From contig NZ_JAYESJ010000001.1 in the NCBI RefSeq assembly GCF_034720595.1, positions 1,142,001 to 1,206,000 on the forward strand: 64,000 bases of DNA, read 5' to 3'. Below are positions 8,714 to 16,968 of the stretch, piece by piece (position 1 is the stretch's first letter; the number at the start of each line of letters is the position of its first letter). The stretch comes from Rhizobium sp. CC-YZS058. Lineage in GTDB: Bacteria > Pseudomonadota > Alphaproteobacteria > Rhizobiales > Rhizobiaceae. The translations under genes were made by a program, and so were the position numbers. The notes beneath the pieces were generated by a model. That model made no database searches. It was not told the DNA's origin and saw only the letters and a list, made by a program, of their open reading frames with translations.

Positions 8714-9508
8714 TCATGCCTCCCTGATGCTGATGGCCGAGATCTGCCGGCCGTAATCCGGCTCGTTGCGATGGGTCTTGCGCCGGTATGAGAAGAAACG
8801 CGGCTCGTCTTCATAGGTGCAGAGGCCGAGCGTTTCCGCGCGTACGCCCGCTGCCGTCAGCCGCTTCAGCGTGAAGCCTGGCAGATCGAACATGGAATGA
8901 TCGAGCCGGTCGGACGGCGTGAAGAAACGCGCAGAGTCCGCATCGGCCTCCAGAAAGCGGGCGACGAACTCCGGACCGACCTCGTAATGCCGTGCCGTGA
9001 TCGATGGACCGAGACAGGCGTAGATGCCGTCGCGGGTTGCACCGAGATCGATCATCGCTTCGATGGTCGCCTCCAGCACGCCGGTCAGCGCCCCCTTCCA
9101 GCCTGCATGCGCAGCGCCGATTACGCGGGCCTGCGCATCCGCAAAGAGAATGGGGCCGCAATCGGCCGACAGGACGCCGAGCACCAGGCCGGGCGTGGCG
9201 GTAACCAGAGCGTCCGCTTCCGGCCGCTCGCCGCGATAGGAGTCGTCCACGCGGACAGCGCGGGGGGAATGAACCTGGTTGACGGTGGCGAGCCTCTCCG
9301 AAGGCTGGCCGAACCAGGCTGCGACGCGGCGCCGGTTTTCGGCAATCGCCGCACGCTCGTCCTGCGAGCCGAGGCCGACATTGAGGCTCTGATAGATCCC
9401 TTGCGACACGCCCCCCTGCCGCGTGAAGAAGCCGTGGGCGATGATGCCTGCCGCACTGTCGCTCAACAACGGGCTTTCGATGGGGAAAGGAAGGGCGTCG
9501 TCGGTCAT
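8714..9508 (-). CDS. pgeF: Peptidoglycan editing factor / multicopper-like purine nucleoside phosphorylase (YfiH family)
   Basis: A 264-residue protein of the PgeF/YfiH (DUF152, laccase-domain) family. The three conserved zinc ligands fit H80 in NQVHS, C117 in SADCGPILFAD and H134 in AAHAGWKG, and the C-terminal ACLGPSI and RFFSYRR motifs are present. Members show adenosine deaminase or phosphorylase activity and, in E. coli, prevent wrong amino acids entering peptidoglycan stems. The ATG at 9508 is preferred to an upstream in-frame start adding 48 poorly conserved residues. It is third in the lgt-midA-pgeF-M24 operon. Confidence 0.93.
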   Translation of the reverse strand: MTDDALPFPIESPLLSDSAAGIIAHGFFTRQGGVSQGIYQSLNVGLGSQDERAAIAENRRRVAAWFGQPSERLATVNQVHSPRAVRVDDSYRGERPEADALVTATPGLVLGVLSADCGPILFADAQARVIGAAHAGWKGALTGVLEATIEAMIDLGATRDGIYACLGPSITARHYEVGPEFVARFLEADADSARFFTPSDRLDHSMFDLPGFTLKRLTAAGVRAETLGLCTYEDEPRFFSYRRKTHRNEPDYGRQISAISIREA

Positions 9509-9658
9509 GGGGTCCGCGTCTGAGCCTGTCTTGAAAGGGGAAGGGTGGGTCGCGCGAAGCGGACGGAGGTGATTTGCCTCGTGATCATTCGGGCGGGATG
9601 TTGACCCCGCGCGCCGTCGCTTGTCAATCGGCGGCAACGCACCAAGCGTCACGCGGAC

Positions 9659-10753
9659 CTATCGCTGGAACGGCACCAGCGCCACGTCGGGGTGGCTGAC
9701 GGCCAGCACCTTGAAGAGCTCGCCCATCCGCCCGTCGCCGCTGCCCGAGAGCCGTTCGACATCCTGCCGGAGACTGTCGATCACGGCGGCATCCTTGCCG
9801 CGGCCGAGCGCATCCGCCCGCTCCTGGATGCCCATGGCGAGCAGGAAATCGCCCTGATAGGTCAGTCCGTTGATCCGCAAACCCTCGGCAACGGCGCGGC
9901 GCGCCAGCTGCTCGAAATCCACATGGCTCGTCAGGTCCGCCTCGCCCGGGTGGCGCAGCGGCGGGTCGAACTGATGGTCGCGCACCGCCTGCAGCGTTTC
10001 GCCGAAATTGGTGGCCATATGGCCGTAGTCGATGATCAGCGCCGAGCCGCCACCGGCTTTCAGCCGCGCGCACAGCGTTGCCATCACTGCATCGCGGGCA
10101 GGCGCGATCTCGAAGATCGTGCCGACCGGCACCTCTGCGGCCGAAGGGGGGAGCAGGCCCGGATCGATGGTTGCCACGCCGGCTGCGAAGGTCAGTGCGT
10201 CATCGGCGTCGAGCCCCACCAGCCGTTCGCGAAATCCCTGCGGCGTTTTGACGAACTGGCGGATCGGGATCGCATCGAACAGCTCGTTGGCGACCAGCAG
10301 CAGCAGGCCGTCCGGCAGCGTGTCGAAGCTTTCGTGCCATGCGATCTTGAACTTGTGGGCGACCAGCGTCTGGCTCTGCACCTTCTGCAACCGCTCGCTG
10401 GTTTCCACCAGATGCACGCTCGCCGCCTCGTACAGCGCCGGAGCCAGCCGCTCCACCACCCGCAGGATGTCCGCCATCATCGTGCCGCGGCCGGGGCCGA
10501 TCTCGGCGATCACCACCGGGCTCGGTTCGCCATGGCGCCGCCAGGCCTCGACAAGGAAGATGCCGACGATCTCGCCGAACAGCTGGCTGATCTCCGGCGC
10601 GGTGATGAAGTCGCCATCGCGGCCGAAGGGGTCGCGCGTCTTGTAATAGCCGTGTTCGGGATCGGCGAGGCACAGCGCAAAATAGTCGGTGACGCTGATC
10701 GGGCCGGTGGCGCGGATGATCGCCTTGATTTTCTCGGCAAGCGGCGTGGTCAT
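9659..10753 (-). CDS. MidA/NDUFAF7-family SAM-dependent methyltransferase
   Basis: A 364-residue protein of the DUF185/MidA family. The start [39 protein letters not shown] (split here by family blocks) and the SAM-binding motif [15 protein letters not shown] near residue 85 are diagnostic. Human NDUFAF7 methylates an arginine of the complex I subunit NDUFS2; the bacterial role is probably similar arginine methylation but is not proven. Its start overlaps the end of lgt by four bases, so the two are translationally coupled. It is second in the leftward operon. Confidence 0.93.
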   Translation of the reverse strand: MTTPLAEKIKAIIRATGPISVTDYFALCLADPEHGYYKTRDPFGRDGDFITAPEISQLFGEIVGIFLVEAWRRHGEPSPVVIAEIGPGRGTMMADILRVVERLAPALYEAASVHLVETSERLQKVQSQTLVAHKFKIAWHESFDTLPDGLLLLVANELFDAIPIRQFVKTPQGFRERLVGLDADDALTFAAGVATIDPGLLPPSAAEVPVGTIFEIAPARDAVMATLCARLKAGGGSALIIDYGHMATNFGETLQAVRDHQFDPPLRHPGEADLTSHVDFEQLARRAVAEGLRINGLTYQGDFLLAMGIQERADALGRGKDAAVIDSLRQDVERLSGSGDGRMGELFKVLAVSHPDVALVPFQR

Positions 10754-11613
10754 CGCACGGCCTCCGCTCTCGAGCCCGCGCGGCGCGCGCGCCAGATCGC
10801 CCAGAGACCGATCAGGACCATCGGCAGGGAGAGCAGCATGCCCATGGTCAGCCAGCCGCCGAAGAGATAGCCGAGCTGCGCATCGGGCTCGCGGAAGAAC
10901 TCGACCGTGATGCGGGCAAGGCCGTAGCCGGTGACGAAGACGCCGGCGACGAGCCCCGGCCTGGCGAGCGCCCGGCCCCGATAGATGAGAAGCGCCAGCA
11001 CCGAAAGGAGGACGACCCCTTCGAGCAGCGCCTCGTAGATCTGGCTCGGATGGCGGGGGAAGGGCCCGCCGGTCGGAAAGACGATCGCCCAGGGCGCGGA
11101 CGACAGCCGGCCCCAGAGCTCGCCATTGATGAAATTGGCGATCCGGCCAAAGAACAGGCCGATCGGCACGACGGCCGCAACCACGTCGAACAGGCTCCAG
11201 AGGCGGATCGAGCGGCGGCGGGCAAAGAGCGTCATGGCGAGAATGGTGCCGATCAGGCCGCCATGGAAGGACATGCCGCCATTCCAGATCTCGATCGCGC
11301 GCAGCGGATTGGCGATGACGGAGGCGAGGTCATAGAAAAGAATATAGCCGATGCGCCCGCCGCCGACGATGCCGATGGCGACCCAGAGGAGGAAATCGTC
11401 GAGATCCTGCTCGCTCATCGCCGCTTCGCCGCGCGGCCAGAGCGCGCTGTTGCGAACGATCGCCTTGGCATAGAGCCAGCCGAGCACGATGCCGGCGACA
11501 TAGGCGAGGCCATACCAGTGGATCTGCAGCGGGCCGACCGAGATCAGCACCGGATCGATCTCAGGGAAGGGCAGGATCGAGAGGAGACTTACAAAGGGTT
11601 CCAACTGCGCCAC
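10750..11613 (-). CDS. lgt: Prolipoprotein diacylglyceryl transferase
   Basis: An inner-membrane enzyme with seven hydrophobic helices that transfers diacylglycerol from phosphatidylglycerol to the lipobox Cys of prolipoproteins. The signature [14 protein letters not shown] and the following [12 protein letters not shown] are present, as is HWYGLAY near the start. The longest frame reaches 11703, but the first 30 residues are not membrane-like. A GTG at 11613, preceded by AAGAGAC, gives 287 residues, matching the family. First gene of the lgt-midA-pgeF-M24 operon, divergent from ubiK. Confidence 0.96.
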   Translation of the reverse strand: MAQLEPFVSLLSILPFPEIDPVLISVGPLQIHWYGLAYVAGIVLGWLYAKAIVRNSALWPRGEAAMSEQDLDDFLLWVAIGIVGGGRIGYILFYDLASVIANPLRAIEIWNGGMSFHGGLIGTILAMTLFARRRSIRLWSLFDVVAAVVPIGLFFGRIANFINGELWGRLSSAPWAIVFPTGGPFPRHPSQIYEALLEGVVLLSVLALLIYRGRALARPGLVAGVFVTGYGLARITVEFFREPDAQLGYLFGGWLTMGMLLSLPMVLIGLWAIWRARRAGSRAEAVR

Positions 11614-11781
11614 GTCTCTTGAGGGCCCACCGACCGAGGCGCGGGCGCGCCGTGGGACCGGATGGCCGTGATGGTCCTGCCGGGCCGAGCAAAGAGCCCA
11701 CACCCGGCCCGACCATCCTCCGGGCGGTCCGAAGGGTCAAGCCGTGCGGCGCGGGCGCCGGCGATGATTCACCGATTTCTG

Positions 11782-11810
11782 CTTGCAAGACCGGTGCTTG
11801 GCCCCTACCT
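11782..11810 (+). promoter_or_regulatory. Putative promoter of ubiK
   Basis: A CTTGCA hexamer at 11782-11787 and CTACCT at 11805-11810 are 17 bases apart, matching the rhizobial housekeeping pattern CTTGAC-N17-CTATAT at several positions. Transcription would begin about 40 bases before the ubiK ATG. Sequence match only. Confidence 0.4.
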
Positions 11811-11858
11811 CAGGATCAGGAGCCGTGACGATCGCGGACCAAACGCCGGAGACAGACC

Positions 11859-12137
11859 ATGACCACGACGGGTGCCAACCGCATTTTCGACGATCTGGCC
11901 AAGCTGATGACCGATGCCGCCGGCGCCGCACAGGGCGTGCGCCGCGAGATGGAAACCGCCGCCCGCGCCCAGGCCGAGCGGCTGCTCAACACGATGGATG
12001 TGGTCAAGCGCGAGGAATTCGAGGCCGTGCGCGAGATGGCGATCAAGGCGCGCGAGGAAAACGATGCGCTTCTCGCCCGCATCGCCGCGCTGGAAGCCAA
12101 GCTTGCCGGCAGCGAAGGCAGCGCGTCCTCCTTCTGA
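11859..12137 (+). CDS. ubiK: Ubiquinone biosynthesis accessory factor UbiK family (BMFP)
   Basis: A 92-residue protein with an N-terminal NRIFDDLAKLMTDAAGAAQGV segment and a C-terminal coiled coil (REEFEAVREMAIKAREENDALLARIAALEAKLA). This is the hallmark of UbiK/BMFP (DUF526), which binds lipids and assists UbiJ and the late steps of ubiquinone synthesis in gammaproteobacteria; in Brucella the homologue is the membrane fusogenic protein BMFP. A GGAGA ribosome site precedes the ATG, and a strong terminator follows. Confidence 0.9.
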   Translation: MTTTGANRIFDDLAKLMTDAAGAAQGVRREMETAARAQAERLLNTMDVVKREEFEAVREMAIKAREENDALLARIAALEAKLAGSEGSASSF

Positions 12138-12165
12138 CCCTGCCGGTCCGCTGGACACCGATCGA

Positions 12166-12195
12166 AGGGCTCGCCGGCCGCGGCGGGCCCTTTTT
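12166..12195 (+). terminator. Rho-independent terminator of ubiK
   Basis: A GC-rich stem of ten pairs (GGGCTCGCCG with CGGCGGGCCC, one G-U) with a four-base loop is followed by TTTTT. It ends just before the stop of the convergent Lrp gene. Confidence 0.85.
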
Positions 12196-12205
12196 CATGA
12201 CGGGA

Positions 12206-12673
12206 TCAGATTTCGATCAGGCCGACCTTCTTGACCTGGCGGATGGTCAGCATGGTGCGCACCGTATCGACATGCTCGTTGGCCGTCAGCACCTCGATCA
12301 CGAAGTCCTGGAAGCTGGTCAGATTTTCCGCAACGCAATGCAGCAGGAAATCGCTGTCGCCATTGACCAGCCAGGCCTGGCGCACCAGCGGCCAGGAAGA
12401 GGTGGCCGCGGAAAAGGCCTTGAGGTTGGCCTCCGACTGGTGCTTGAGCCCCACCATGCAGAAGGCGACGAGATCGAGGCCCAGCATCGGGCCGTTCAGC
12501 ACCGTGCGATAGCCTTCGATGATGCCGGATTCCTCGAGCCGTCGCACGCGGCGCAGGCAGGGCGGTGCCGAAATGCCGACGCGGGCAGCCAGCTCCACAT
12601 TGGTGATCCGCCCATCCGCCTGCAGCTCGCGGAGGATCTTGATGTCGATCTGGTCGAGATCGGCGCGTAGCAC
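12206..12673 (-). CDS. Lrp/AsnC-family transcriptional regulator
   Basis: A protein of about 155 residues with an N-terminal winged HTH (LDQIDIKILRELQADGRITNVELAARVGISAPPCLRRVRRLE in family blocks) and a C-terminal RAM/AsnC ligand domain with NGDSDFLLHCVA. These regulators bind amino acids and act as octamers on amino-acid metabolism genes. No ATG is available: GTG at 12673 (downstream of AAGGGG) fits the family start, while a TTG at 12721 would add 16 basic residues. The target is unknown; the next gene on this strand is the DUF115-like one upstream. Confidence 0.92.
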   Translation of the reverse strand: MLRADLDQIDIKILRELQADGRITNVELAARVGISAPPCLRRVRRLEESGIIEGYRTVLNGPMLGLDLVAFCMVGLKHQSEANLKAFSAATSSWPLVRQAWLVNGDSDFLLHCVAENLTSFQDFVIEVLTANEHVDTVRTMLTIRQVKKVGLIEI

Positions 12674-12761
12674 GGAGGGTGCGCCCCTTGTTCGTTTCGG
12701 ACGGGTTCGCTTCTGCCTCAAGGCCCTCCAGCGCGCAACAAAATTCCGCGTGCGCGACAGA

Positions 12762-13691
12762 TTACGAAAGATCCTGAGGCCGGGGCGGGCTCTTGATCAG
12801 CGCATCGTCGAAGGGCAAGCCGCATTTCGCAAGCGCCGAGACGGGCGAGTGGTTGACGAGCGCGACCCCCCGTTCGTCCGCCAGCAGCCTGGCGAGGCGG
12901 ATATGGTCGAGAATGCGCGCCTCGGCACCGGCGATGCCCGAAAAGGCGCTGTTGCCGCCGCGCTCGTAGAAGCGCGGTTCACCGGCATTGCTGATATCGA
13001 TGCCGATGAAGCCGATCTGCCGGGGACGGCAGGCCAGCGCAAATTGCAGAGCGGAAATAGCAACGCTGCCGGCCTGGACAACGCCCTTCACCGGATCGCG
13101 CGACAAGGCTGCGGTTCGTGCCTGATTGACGAGGACGTCGGATCGATCGGCGAGCGCGTCGATCCGAATGCGGCCTGCACCATAGGGCTTCAGGAGATTG
13201 TCGATGAGGAGCACCGGCCGGTTGATGAGCCAGCCGCGGTCCTGTTCGAGGAGCGCGCGGAGGACCGAAACGGAAAGAAGGCAGGGCAGGTTCGGATCGA
13301 GCGTTTTGAGAAACTGATCGAAATGTCGATAGACGAAGCGGTCGTCCTCGATGGCGACGGCGAGCGGTGCGGCGATCCGGTCCGGCATCAGGGCAAGGGC
13401 GCCGTTGAGAAGCAGCGCGCTGTGCGGTGGAAGAGCACTGAAATCCGCCTGCCCGGCGGACGGGCCCGAACCGACGAGCGTGATGACACGACCGGACCGG
13501 CTGGCGAGCGCATCGCTTGGCAGAAGGTGTCCGGCCGGTTTGCCACGATAGAGGATCTCACCGCTGCCATCGACAGCGCGCCGGAGCGTGAGGCCGGGAA
13601 ACCGGTCATAGGCGTGGGCGCGCCTGCTGCCGAGCAGCAGGGTTGCCGCCAGCTTGATAGCCTTGCGGCGAAGCGGTCTGTCCGAACCCAT
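12762..13691 (-). CDS. DUF115/MAF-like protein, possibly glycan-related
   Basis: A 309-residue protein. The core reads ITLVGSGPSAGQADFSALPPHS and later VAIEDDRFVYRHFDQF, and GFIGIDISNAGEPRFYE occurs near residue 210. The GSGPS motif and the GxDIS-like motif resemble the MAF_flag10/DUF115 family, whose members act in glycan or flagellin modification and resemble sialyltransferases. The start at 13691 is chosen because GGGAG lies eight bases upstream; a second ATG four codons earlier is possible. It is encoded back to back with trxB. Family assignment is from motif memory and moderate. Confidence 0.6.
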   Translation of the reverse strand: MGSDRPLRRKAIKLAATLLLGSRRAHAYDRFPGLTLRRAVDGSGEILYRGKPAGHLLPSDALASRSGRVITLVGSGPSAGQADFSALPPHSALLLNGALALMPDRIAAPLAVAIEDDRFVYRHFDQFLKTLDPNLPCLLSVSVLRALLEQDRGWLINRPVLLIDNLLKPYGAGRIRIDALADRSDVLVNQARTAALSRDPVKGVVQAGSVAISALQFALACRPRQIGFIGIDISNAGEPRFYERGGNSAFSGIAGAEARILDHIRLARLLADERGVALVNHSPVSALAKCGLPFDDALIKSPPRPQDLS

Positions 13692-13952
13692 CCTGTCTCC
13701 CATGCCGAAATTGCGTTGCCGCTGCGCCGAATGGTCCGCGTCGCGGGCTCGCTCGTCCCCACCGTCTTGCGCGGCGCTGCGACCTTTCCGCCCGGTTTGC
13801 GCCGAATTCTGCCGGCAGGGAAGGGGTGGGGCTGTGGTAAAAGCCGCCATGGGCTTGAACTCCACGGGGCTGTCCTCATAAATGAGGGGGACAGATCGGG
13901 CCAGACTGCCCGCAATGCGCGGCGACGCGACCAGTTTCCAGGATCAGACACC

Positions 13953-14927
13953 ATGACCTCCCGCCATACCAAGGTGCTCATCATCGGTTCCGGCCCGGCC
14001 GGCTACACGGCTGCGATCTACGCGGCGCGCGCCATGCTGCAGCCGGTGCTGATTGCCGGCATGGAGCAGGGCGGGCAGCTGATGATCACCACCGATGTGG
14101 AAAACTATCCGGGCTTCGGCGATCCGGTGCAGGGGCCCTGGCTGATGGAGCAGATGCTCAAGCAGGCGATCCATGTCGGCACGGAGATCGTCAACGATCT
14201 CGTGACCTCGATCGACGTCACCGTCCGACCCTTCCGCCTGACCACGGACAGCGGCACGGACTGGACGGCCGACACGGTGATCATCTGCACCGGCGCCAAG
14301 GCCAAGTGGCTGGGGATCGAGACGGAGGAAACCTTCAAGGGTTTCGGCGTGTCGGCCTGCGCCACCTGCGATGGCTTCTTCTATCGCAACAAGGATGTGT
14401 TGGTGGTCGGCGGCGGCAATTCCGCCGTCGAGGAGGCGCTCTATCTTTCCAACATCGCCAAAAGCGTCACGGTCATTCACCGCCGCGCGTCCTTCCGGGC
14501 CGAGCGGATCCTGCAGGAGCGGCTGTTCGCCAAGGAGAACGTCAAGGTTCTCTGGGATCACGAGGTGCTTGCCTATACTGGCACGCCGGCCAAGCCGCCG
14601 TTCCCCGCTTCGCTCACCGGCGTCATTCTGCGCAACACGCTGACGGGCGCCACGCGCGACATGGCGACGGACGGCGTCTTCGTGGCCATCGGCCATGCGC
14701 CGGCGACCGAGCTCTTCAAGGACAAGCTTCGCCTGAAGTCCAACGGCTATCTGTGGACCGCGGCGGATTCGACGGCGACCGACGTGCCCGGCATCTATGC
14801 CGCCGGCGACGTCACCGACGATGTCTACCGCCAGGCGATCACCGCGGCTGGCATGGGCTGCATGGCCGCACTCGAGGCCGAGAAATATCTGGCGGGTCAC
14901 ATGCCGGTCGCAATCGCAGCCGAATAG
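13953..14927 (+). CDS. trxB: Thioredoxin reductase (NADPH)
   Basis: A 324-residue flavoprotein that reduces thioredoxin with NADPH in the cytoplasm. FAD-binding IIGSGPAGYTAAIYAAR is at the N-terminus, the redox motif C136-A-T-C139 lies in SACATCDGFF, the NADPH motif VVGGGNSAVEEALYL follows, and GIYAAGDVTDDVYRQAITAAGMGC closes the FAD site. Length and motifs are complete. The frame runs open far upstream, but the ATG at 13953 begins the conserved sequence. lsrB follows 139 bases downstream on the same strand, the arrangement known in Sinorhizobium and Agrobacterium. Confidence 0.98.
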   Translation: MTSRHTKVLIIGSGPAGYTAAIYAARAMLQPVLIAGMEQGGQLMITTDVENYPGFGDPVQGPWLMEQMLKQAIHVGTEIVNDLVTSIDVTVRPFRLTTDSGTDWTADTVIICTGAKAKWLGIETEETFKGFGVSACATCDGFFYRNKDVLVVGGGNSAVEEALYLSNIAKSVTVIHRRASFRAERILQERLFAKENVKVLWDHEVLAYTGTPAKPPFPASLTGVILRNTLTGATRDMATDGVFVAIGHAPATELFKDKLRLKSNGYLWTAADSTATDVPGIYAAGDVTDDVYRQAITAAGMGCMAALEAEKYLAGHMPVAIAAE

Positions 14928-15066
14928 GCATCTGGCCGGCCTTGCCTGATGCGGGGCAGGCTACGGATCAAGAAGCGCGCGTGGGCCAAGCGGCCGGCGC
15001 GACGGAAAGAGGCAGCGTCCAAGACGCGTGTGCGAAGCGCGCGGCGCTGGCAAAAGGGGGGATGGC

Positions 15067-15963
15067 ATGCCGCTGGACTGGGACAAATTGCGGATCTTCC
15101 ACGCAGCCGCGGAAGCCGGCTCCTTTACCCATGCCGCCGACAAGCTGCACCTTTCGCAATCGGCGATCAGCCGGCAGGTCTCCTCGCTGGAGCAGGATGT
15201 CGGCATCAAGCTGTTCCACCGCCATGCCCGCGGACTGATCCTCACCGAACAGGGCGAGATCCTCTACCGCACCGCGCATGAGGTTCTGATGAAGCTCGAA
15301 AGCGTCAAGGTCCAGCTGACCGAGACGACCGACAAGCCCTCCGGCAAGCTGCGCATCACCACCACCGTCGGCCTCGGGCAGGGCTGGCTGACCGACAAGG
15401 TCCAGGAATTCCTGGCGCTTTACCCCGACATGCAGGTGCAGCTGATCCTCGACAACGAGGAGCTGGACGTGAACATGCGCCATGCCGATTGCGCCATCCG
15501 CCTGCGCCAGCCGCAGCAGTCGGACCTGATCCAGCGCAAGCTGTTCACGGTGCATATGCATCTCTATGCCGCGCCGTCCTACATCAACAAGCACGGCGAG
15601 CCGCAATCGATCGAGGATCTCGACAACCACCGGATCATCACCTTCGGCGAGCCGGCCCCCAACTATCTGCTCGATGTGAATTGGCTGGAGATTGCCGGCC
15701 GCGACAGCGACAATCCGCGTGTCTCCCACCTGCAGATCAACAGCCAGACCTCGATCAAGCGCGCCTGTCTGCTCGGCATCGGCATTGCGATGATGCCGGA
15801 CTATATCGTCGGTCGCGATCCGGGCCTCATCCAGCTGCCGATCGGCGCCGACATTCCCTCCTTCGACACCTATTTCTGCTATCCGGACGAGATGAAGAAC
15901 GCGGCCAAGCTGAAGGTCTTCCGCGATTTCATCGTCGCCAAGGCGCGAAACTGGAATTTCTAG
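15067..15963 (+). CDS. lsrB: LysR-type regulator, LsrB/VtlR type
   Basis: A 298-residue LysR regulator with the N-terminal HTH (SFTHAADKLHLSQSAISRQVSSLE) and a LysR substrate domain. Gene order (after trxB, before two AbcR-type sRNAs) and sequence match LsrB of Sinorhizobium (redox and LPS control) and VtlR of Brucella/Agrobacterium (activator of an AbcR sRNA and small-protein genes). Cys residues are at 142, 234 and 271; S. meliloti LsrB is reported to sense oxidation through Cys residues, and two of these positions may correspond. AGGGGGG precedes the ATG at 15067. Confidence 0.93.
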   Translation: MPLDWDKLRIFHAAAEAGSFTHAADKLHLSQSAISRQVSSLEQDVGIKLFHRHARGLILTEQGEILYRTAHEVLMKLESVKVQLTETTDKPSGKLRITTTVGLGQGWLTDKVQEFLALYPDMQVQLILDNEELDVNMRHADCAIRLRQPQQSDLIQRKLFTVHMHLYAAPSYINKHGEPQSIEDLDNHRIITFGEPAPNYLLDVNWLEIAGRDSDNPRVSHLQINSQTSIKRACLLGIGIAMMPDYIVGRDPGLIQLPIGADIPSFDTYFCYPDEMKNAAKLKVFRDFIVAKARNWNF

Positions 15964-16090
15964 CCTCTCCGCCCGTTCTGCCTGAAAACGATGCAGAGGC
16001 CGAACTCCTTGTTCCGGCTGCTCTCTTTGTCGTGTCAATTCTCACGCTGAGGTGCTTTTCGCCCGGCTGCATAGTTTCTAAGCAGCGATG

Positions 16091-16121
16091 CGCACAAGAC
16101 ATGGCTGTCATGCACAAGAAT
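16091..16121 (+). promoter_or_regulatory. Repeated GCACAAGA element upstream of the first AbcR sRNA
   Basis: GCACAAGA occurs at about 16091-16098 and again at about 16112-16119, 21 bases apart, or two helical turns. The pair lies about 40-70 bases before the inferred sRNA start, the usual position of a LysR activation site. The adjacent gene encodes LsrB/VtlR, known in relatives to activate an AbcR sRNA. The binding assignment is inference. Confidence 0.4.
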
Positions 16122-16159
16122 TGATTGTGGCCCGCCCAAGAAACCAGCATACCGCACCC

Positions 16160-16275
16160 AGCTGATGCATCTTTGGTGGCTTTTCCTCCCAGTGCCACCG
16201 CAGCAGCTGTTCCCCTCTGGAGGTTGGATACCTTCACACCTTATGGGCCGCGCTTTTGCGCTGGCCCTTTTTTTT
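16160..16275 (+). ncRNA. abcR1: AbcR-type (alpha-r15) trans-acting sRNA, first copy
   Basis: About 116 nt. The first hairpin has a GGTGGC/GCCACC stem (16175-16199) exposing CCTCCCA in its loop; a second pyrimidine motif, GTTCCCCTCTGGAGG, follows; the 3' end is a terminator (16245-16275) with eight Ts. The unpaired CUCCC motifs are the anti-Shine-Dalgarno contacts that AbcR RNAs use with Hfq to repress ABC-transporter mRNAs. Location directly after lsrB/vtlR and tandem duplication match Agrobacterium AbcR1/AbcR2. The 5' end is estimated from alignment with the second copy; -35 TTGATT lies at 16121, the -10 is weak. Confidence 0.88.
16245..16275 (+). terminator. Intrinsic terminator of the first AbcR-type sRNA
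   Basis: A nine-pair GC-rich stem (GGGCC and GCGC arms, one bulged T) with a TTTT loop is followed by eight or nine Ts ending at about 16275. Confidence 0.9.
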
Positions 16276-16389
16276 GTCCGCGCGACGGGGCAGATCATTC
16301 TCTGAAGAGGCGCCCGCTTGCACAAAGAGTGCGTGACGCGGATCAAAAGCGGAATAGTCTTCTTCTTCAATCGATTTTCTGCCGGCGGC

Positions 16390-16418
16390 CTTGAAAGGAT
16401 TTTCTGAAGGCCCATTTC
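16390..16418 (+). promoter_or_regulatory. Putative promoter of the second AbcR-type sRNA
   Basis: CTTGAA at 16390-16395 and CATTTC at 16413-16418 are separated by 17 bases, placing the start near 16425, where homology with the first sRNA (CCAGCTG) begins. A TGCAC-AAAGA-GTGCG inverted repeat lies further up at 16318-16332. Confidence 0.45.
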
Positions 16419-16424
16419 AAAGCC

Positions 16425-16538
16425 AGCTGTTGCGTTGGCGACTTGATCCCTCCCACGCCGCGCTGCAGCTGTTCCCCTCTGGAGGTTTGGAAACCTTCAC
16501 ATCTCAAGGACCGCGGATTTCCGACGGTCCTTTTTTTT
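16425..16538 (+). ncRNA. abcR2: AbcR-type (alpha-r15) trans-acting sRNA, second copy
   Basis: About 114 nt and clearly paralogous to the first copy: GCAGCTGTTCCCCTCTGGAGG is shared almost exactly, again preceded by a hairpin (GGCG/CGCC, 16437-16459) whose loop holds CCCTCCCA. A small AGGTTT/AAACCT hairpin follows at 16483-16496, then a terminator with AGGACCG/CGGTCCT arms and eight Ts ending at 16538. Both CUCCC motifs are retained, so overlapping mRNA targets are expected, while the different promoter suggests separate control. The 5' end is estimated. Confidence 0.88.
16506..16538 (+). terminator. Intrinsic terminator of the second AbcR-type sRNA
   Basis: AAGGACCG-CGG and CCG-A-CGGTCCTT arms around an ATTT loop, followed by eight Ts (16531-16538). 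Confidence 0.9.
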
Positions 16539-16577
16539 GCCCGCCTGCCCCTTGATCTTCCGTTAGCCGCGAACCAC

Positions 16578-16608
16578 GTATCGGGAATGAACGATACCTA
16601 AATCGTTC
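16578..16608. promoter_or_regulatory. Overlapping inverted repeats before arsR, probable ArsR operator
   Basis: A perfect palindrome GAACGAT-N6-ATCGTTC (16589-16608) overlaps another, GTATCG-N8-CGATAC (16578-16597). They lie 14 bases before the arsR start codon, the usual place for an autoregulatory site that would also control the downstream oxidoreductase. Confidence 0.65.
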
Positions 16609-16621
16609 GGAGACGATGGAC

Positions 16622-16930
16622 ATGACCGACACAGCCACGAACAGGAACGAGATTCTGAAAGCGCTCTCGCATCCGAAGAGGGTGGAGATGCTGGGCTGGC
16701 TCAAGGAGCCGGAGGCGCATTTCACCGACCAGCATCTGCCGCTCGATCTCGGTGTCTGCGCCAGTCAGTTCGAACGCTGTGGCCTGTCGCAATCCACCGT
16801 CTCGGCCCATCTGGCGAGCCTGCAGCGCGCAGGTCTCGTGACCACGCAACGCGTCGGCCAGTGGATTCTCTACAAGCGGAACGAGGCCATCATCGGCCGC
16901 TTTCTCGACGAGTTGAAATCCGCGCTCTGA
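16622..16930 (+). CDS. ArsR-family repressor, probably controlling the adjacent ene-reductase
   Basis: A 102-residue winged-helix repressor starting near ILKALSHPKRVEMLGWL with recognition helix LSQSTVSAHLASLQRAGLV. The metal motif ELCVC of classic ArsR is absent. Two Cys (about residues 46 and 53, in GVCASQFERCG) precede the recognition helix and could be a thiol switch for electrophiles; this is inference supported by the downstream old yellow enzyme, which detoxifies such compounds. ATG at 16622 has GGAG nine bases away; the ATG at 16616 is too close to it. A 38-base gap to the next gene implies an operon. Confidence 0.9.
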   Translation: MTDTATNRNEILKALSHPKRVEMLGWLKEPEAHFTDQHLPLDLGVCASQFERCGLSQSTVSAHLASLQRAGLVTTQRVGQWILYKRNEAIIGRFLDELKSAL

Positions 16931-16968
16931 CGCTCCCGAATTTCCTTCCCACCACAGGACCTTTGCTC

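Noticed and set aside
12519..13952. Extension of the trxB frame upstream of its start.
   Set aside because: The extra 478 codons are antisense to Lrp and the DUF115-like gene and lack conserved character; the ATG at 13953 begins the known trxB sequence.
16125..16394. An 89-codon ORF across the first sRNA.
   Set aside because: It covers RNA hairpins and a terminator, with no ribosome site or family features.
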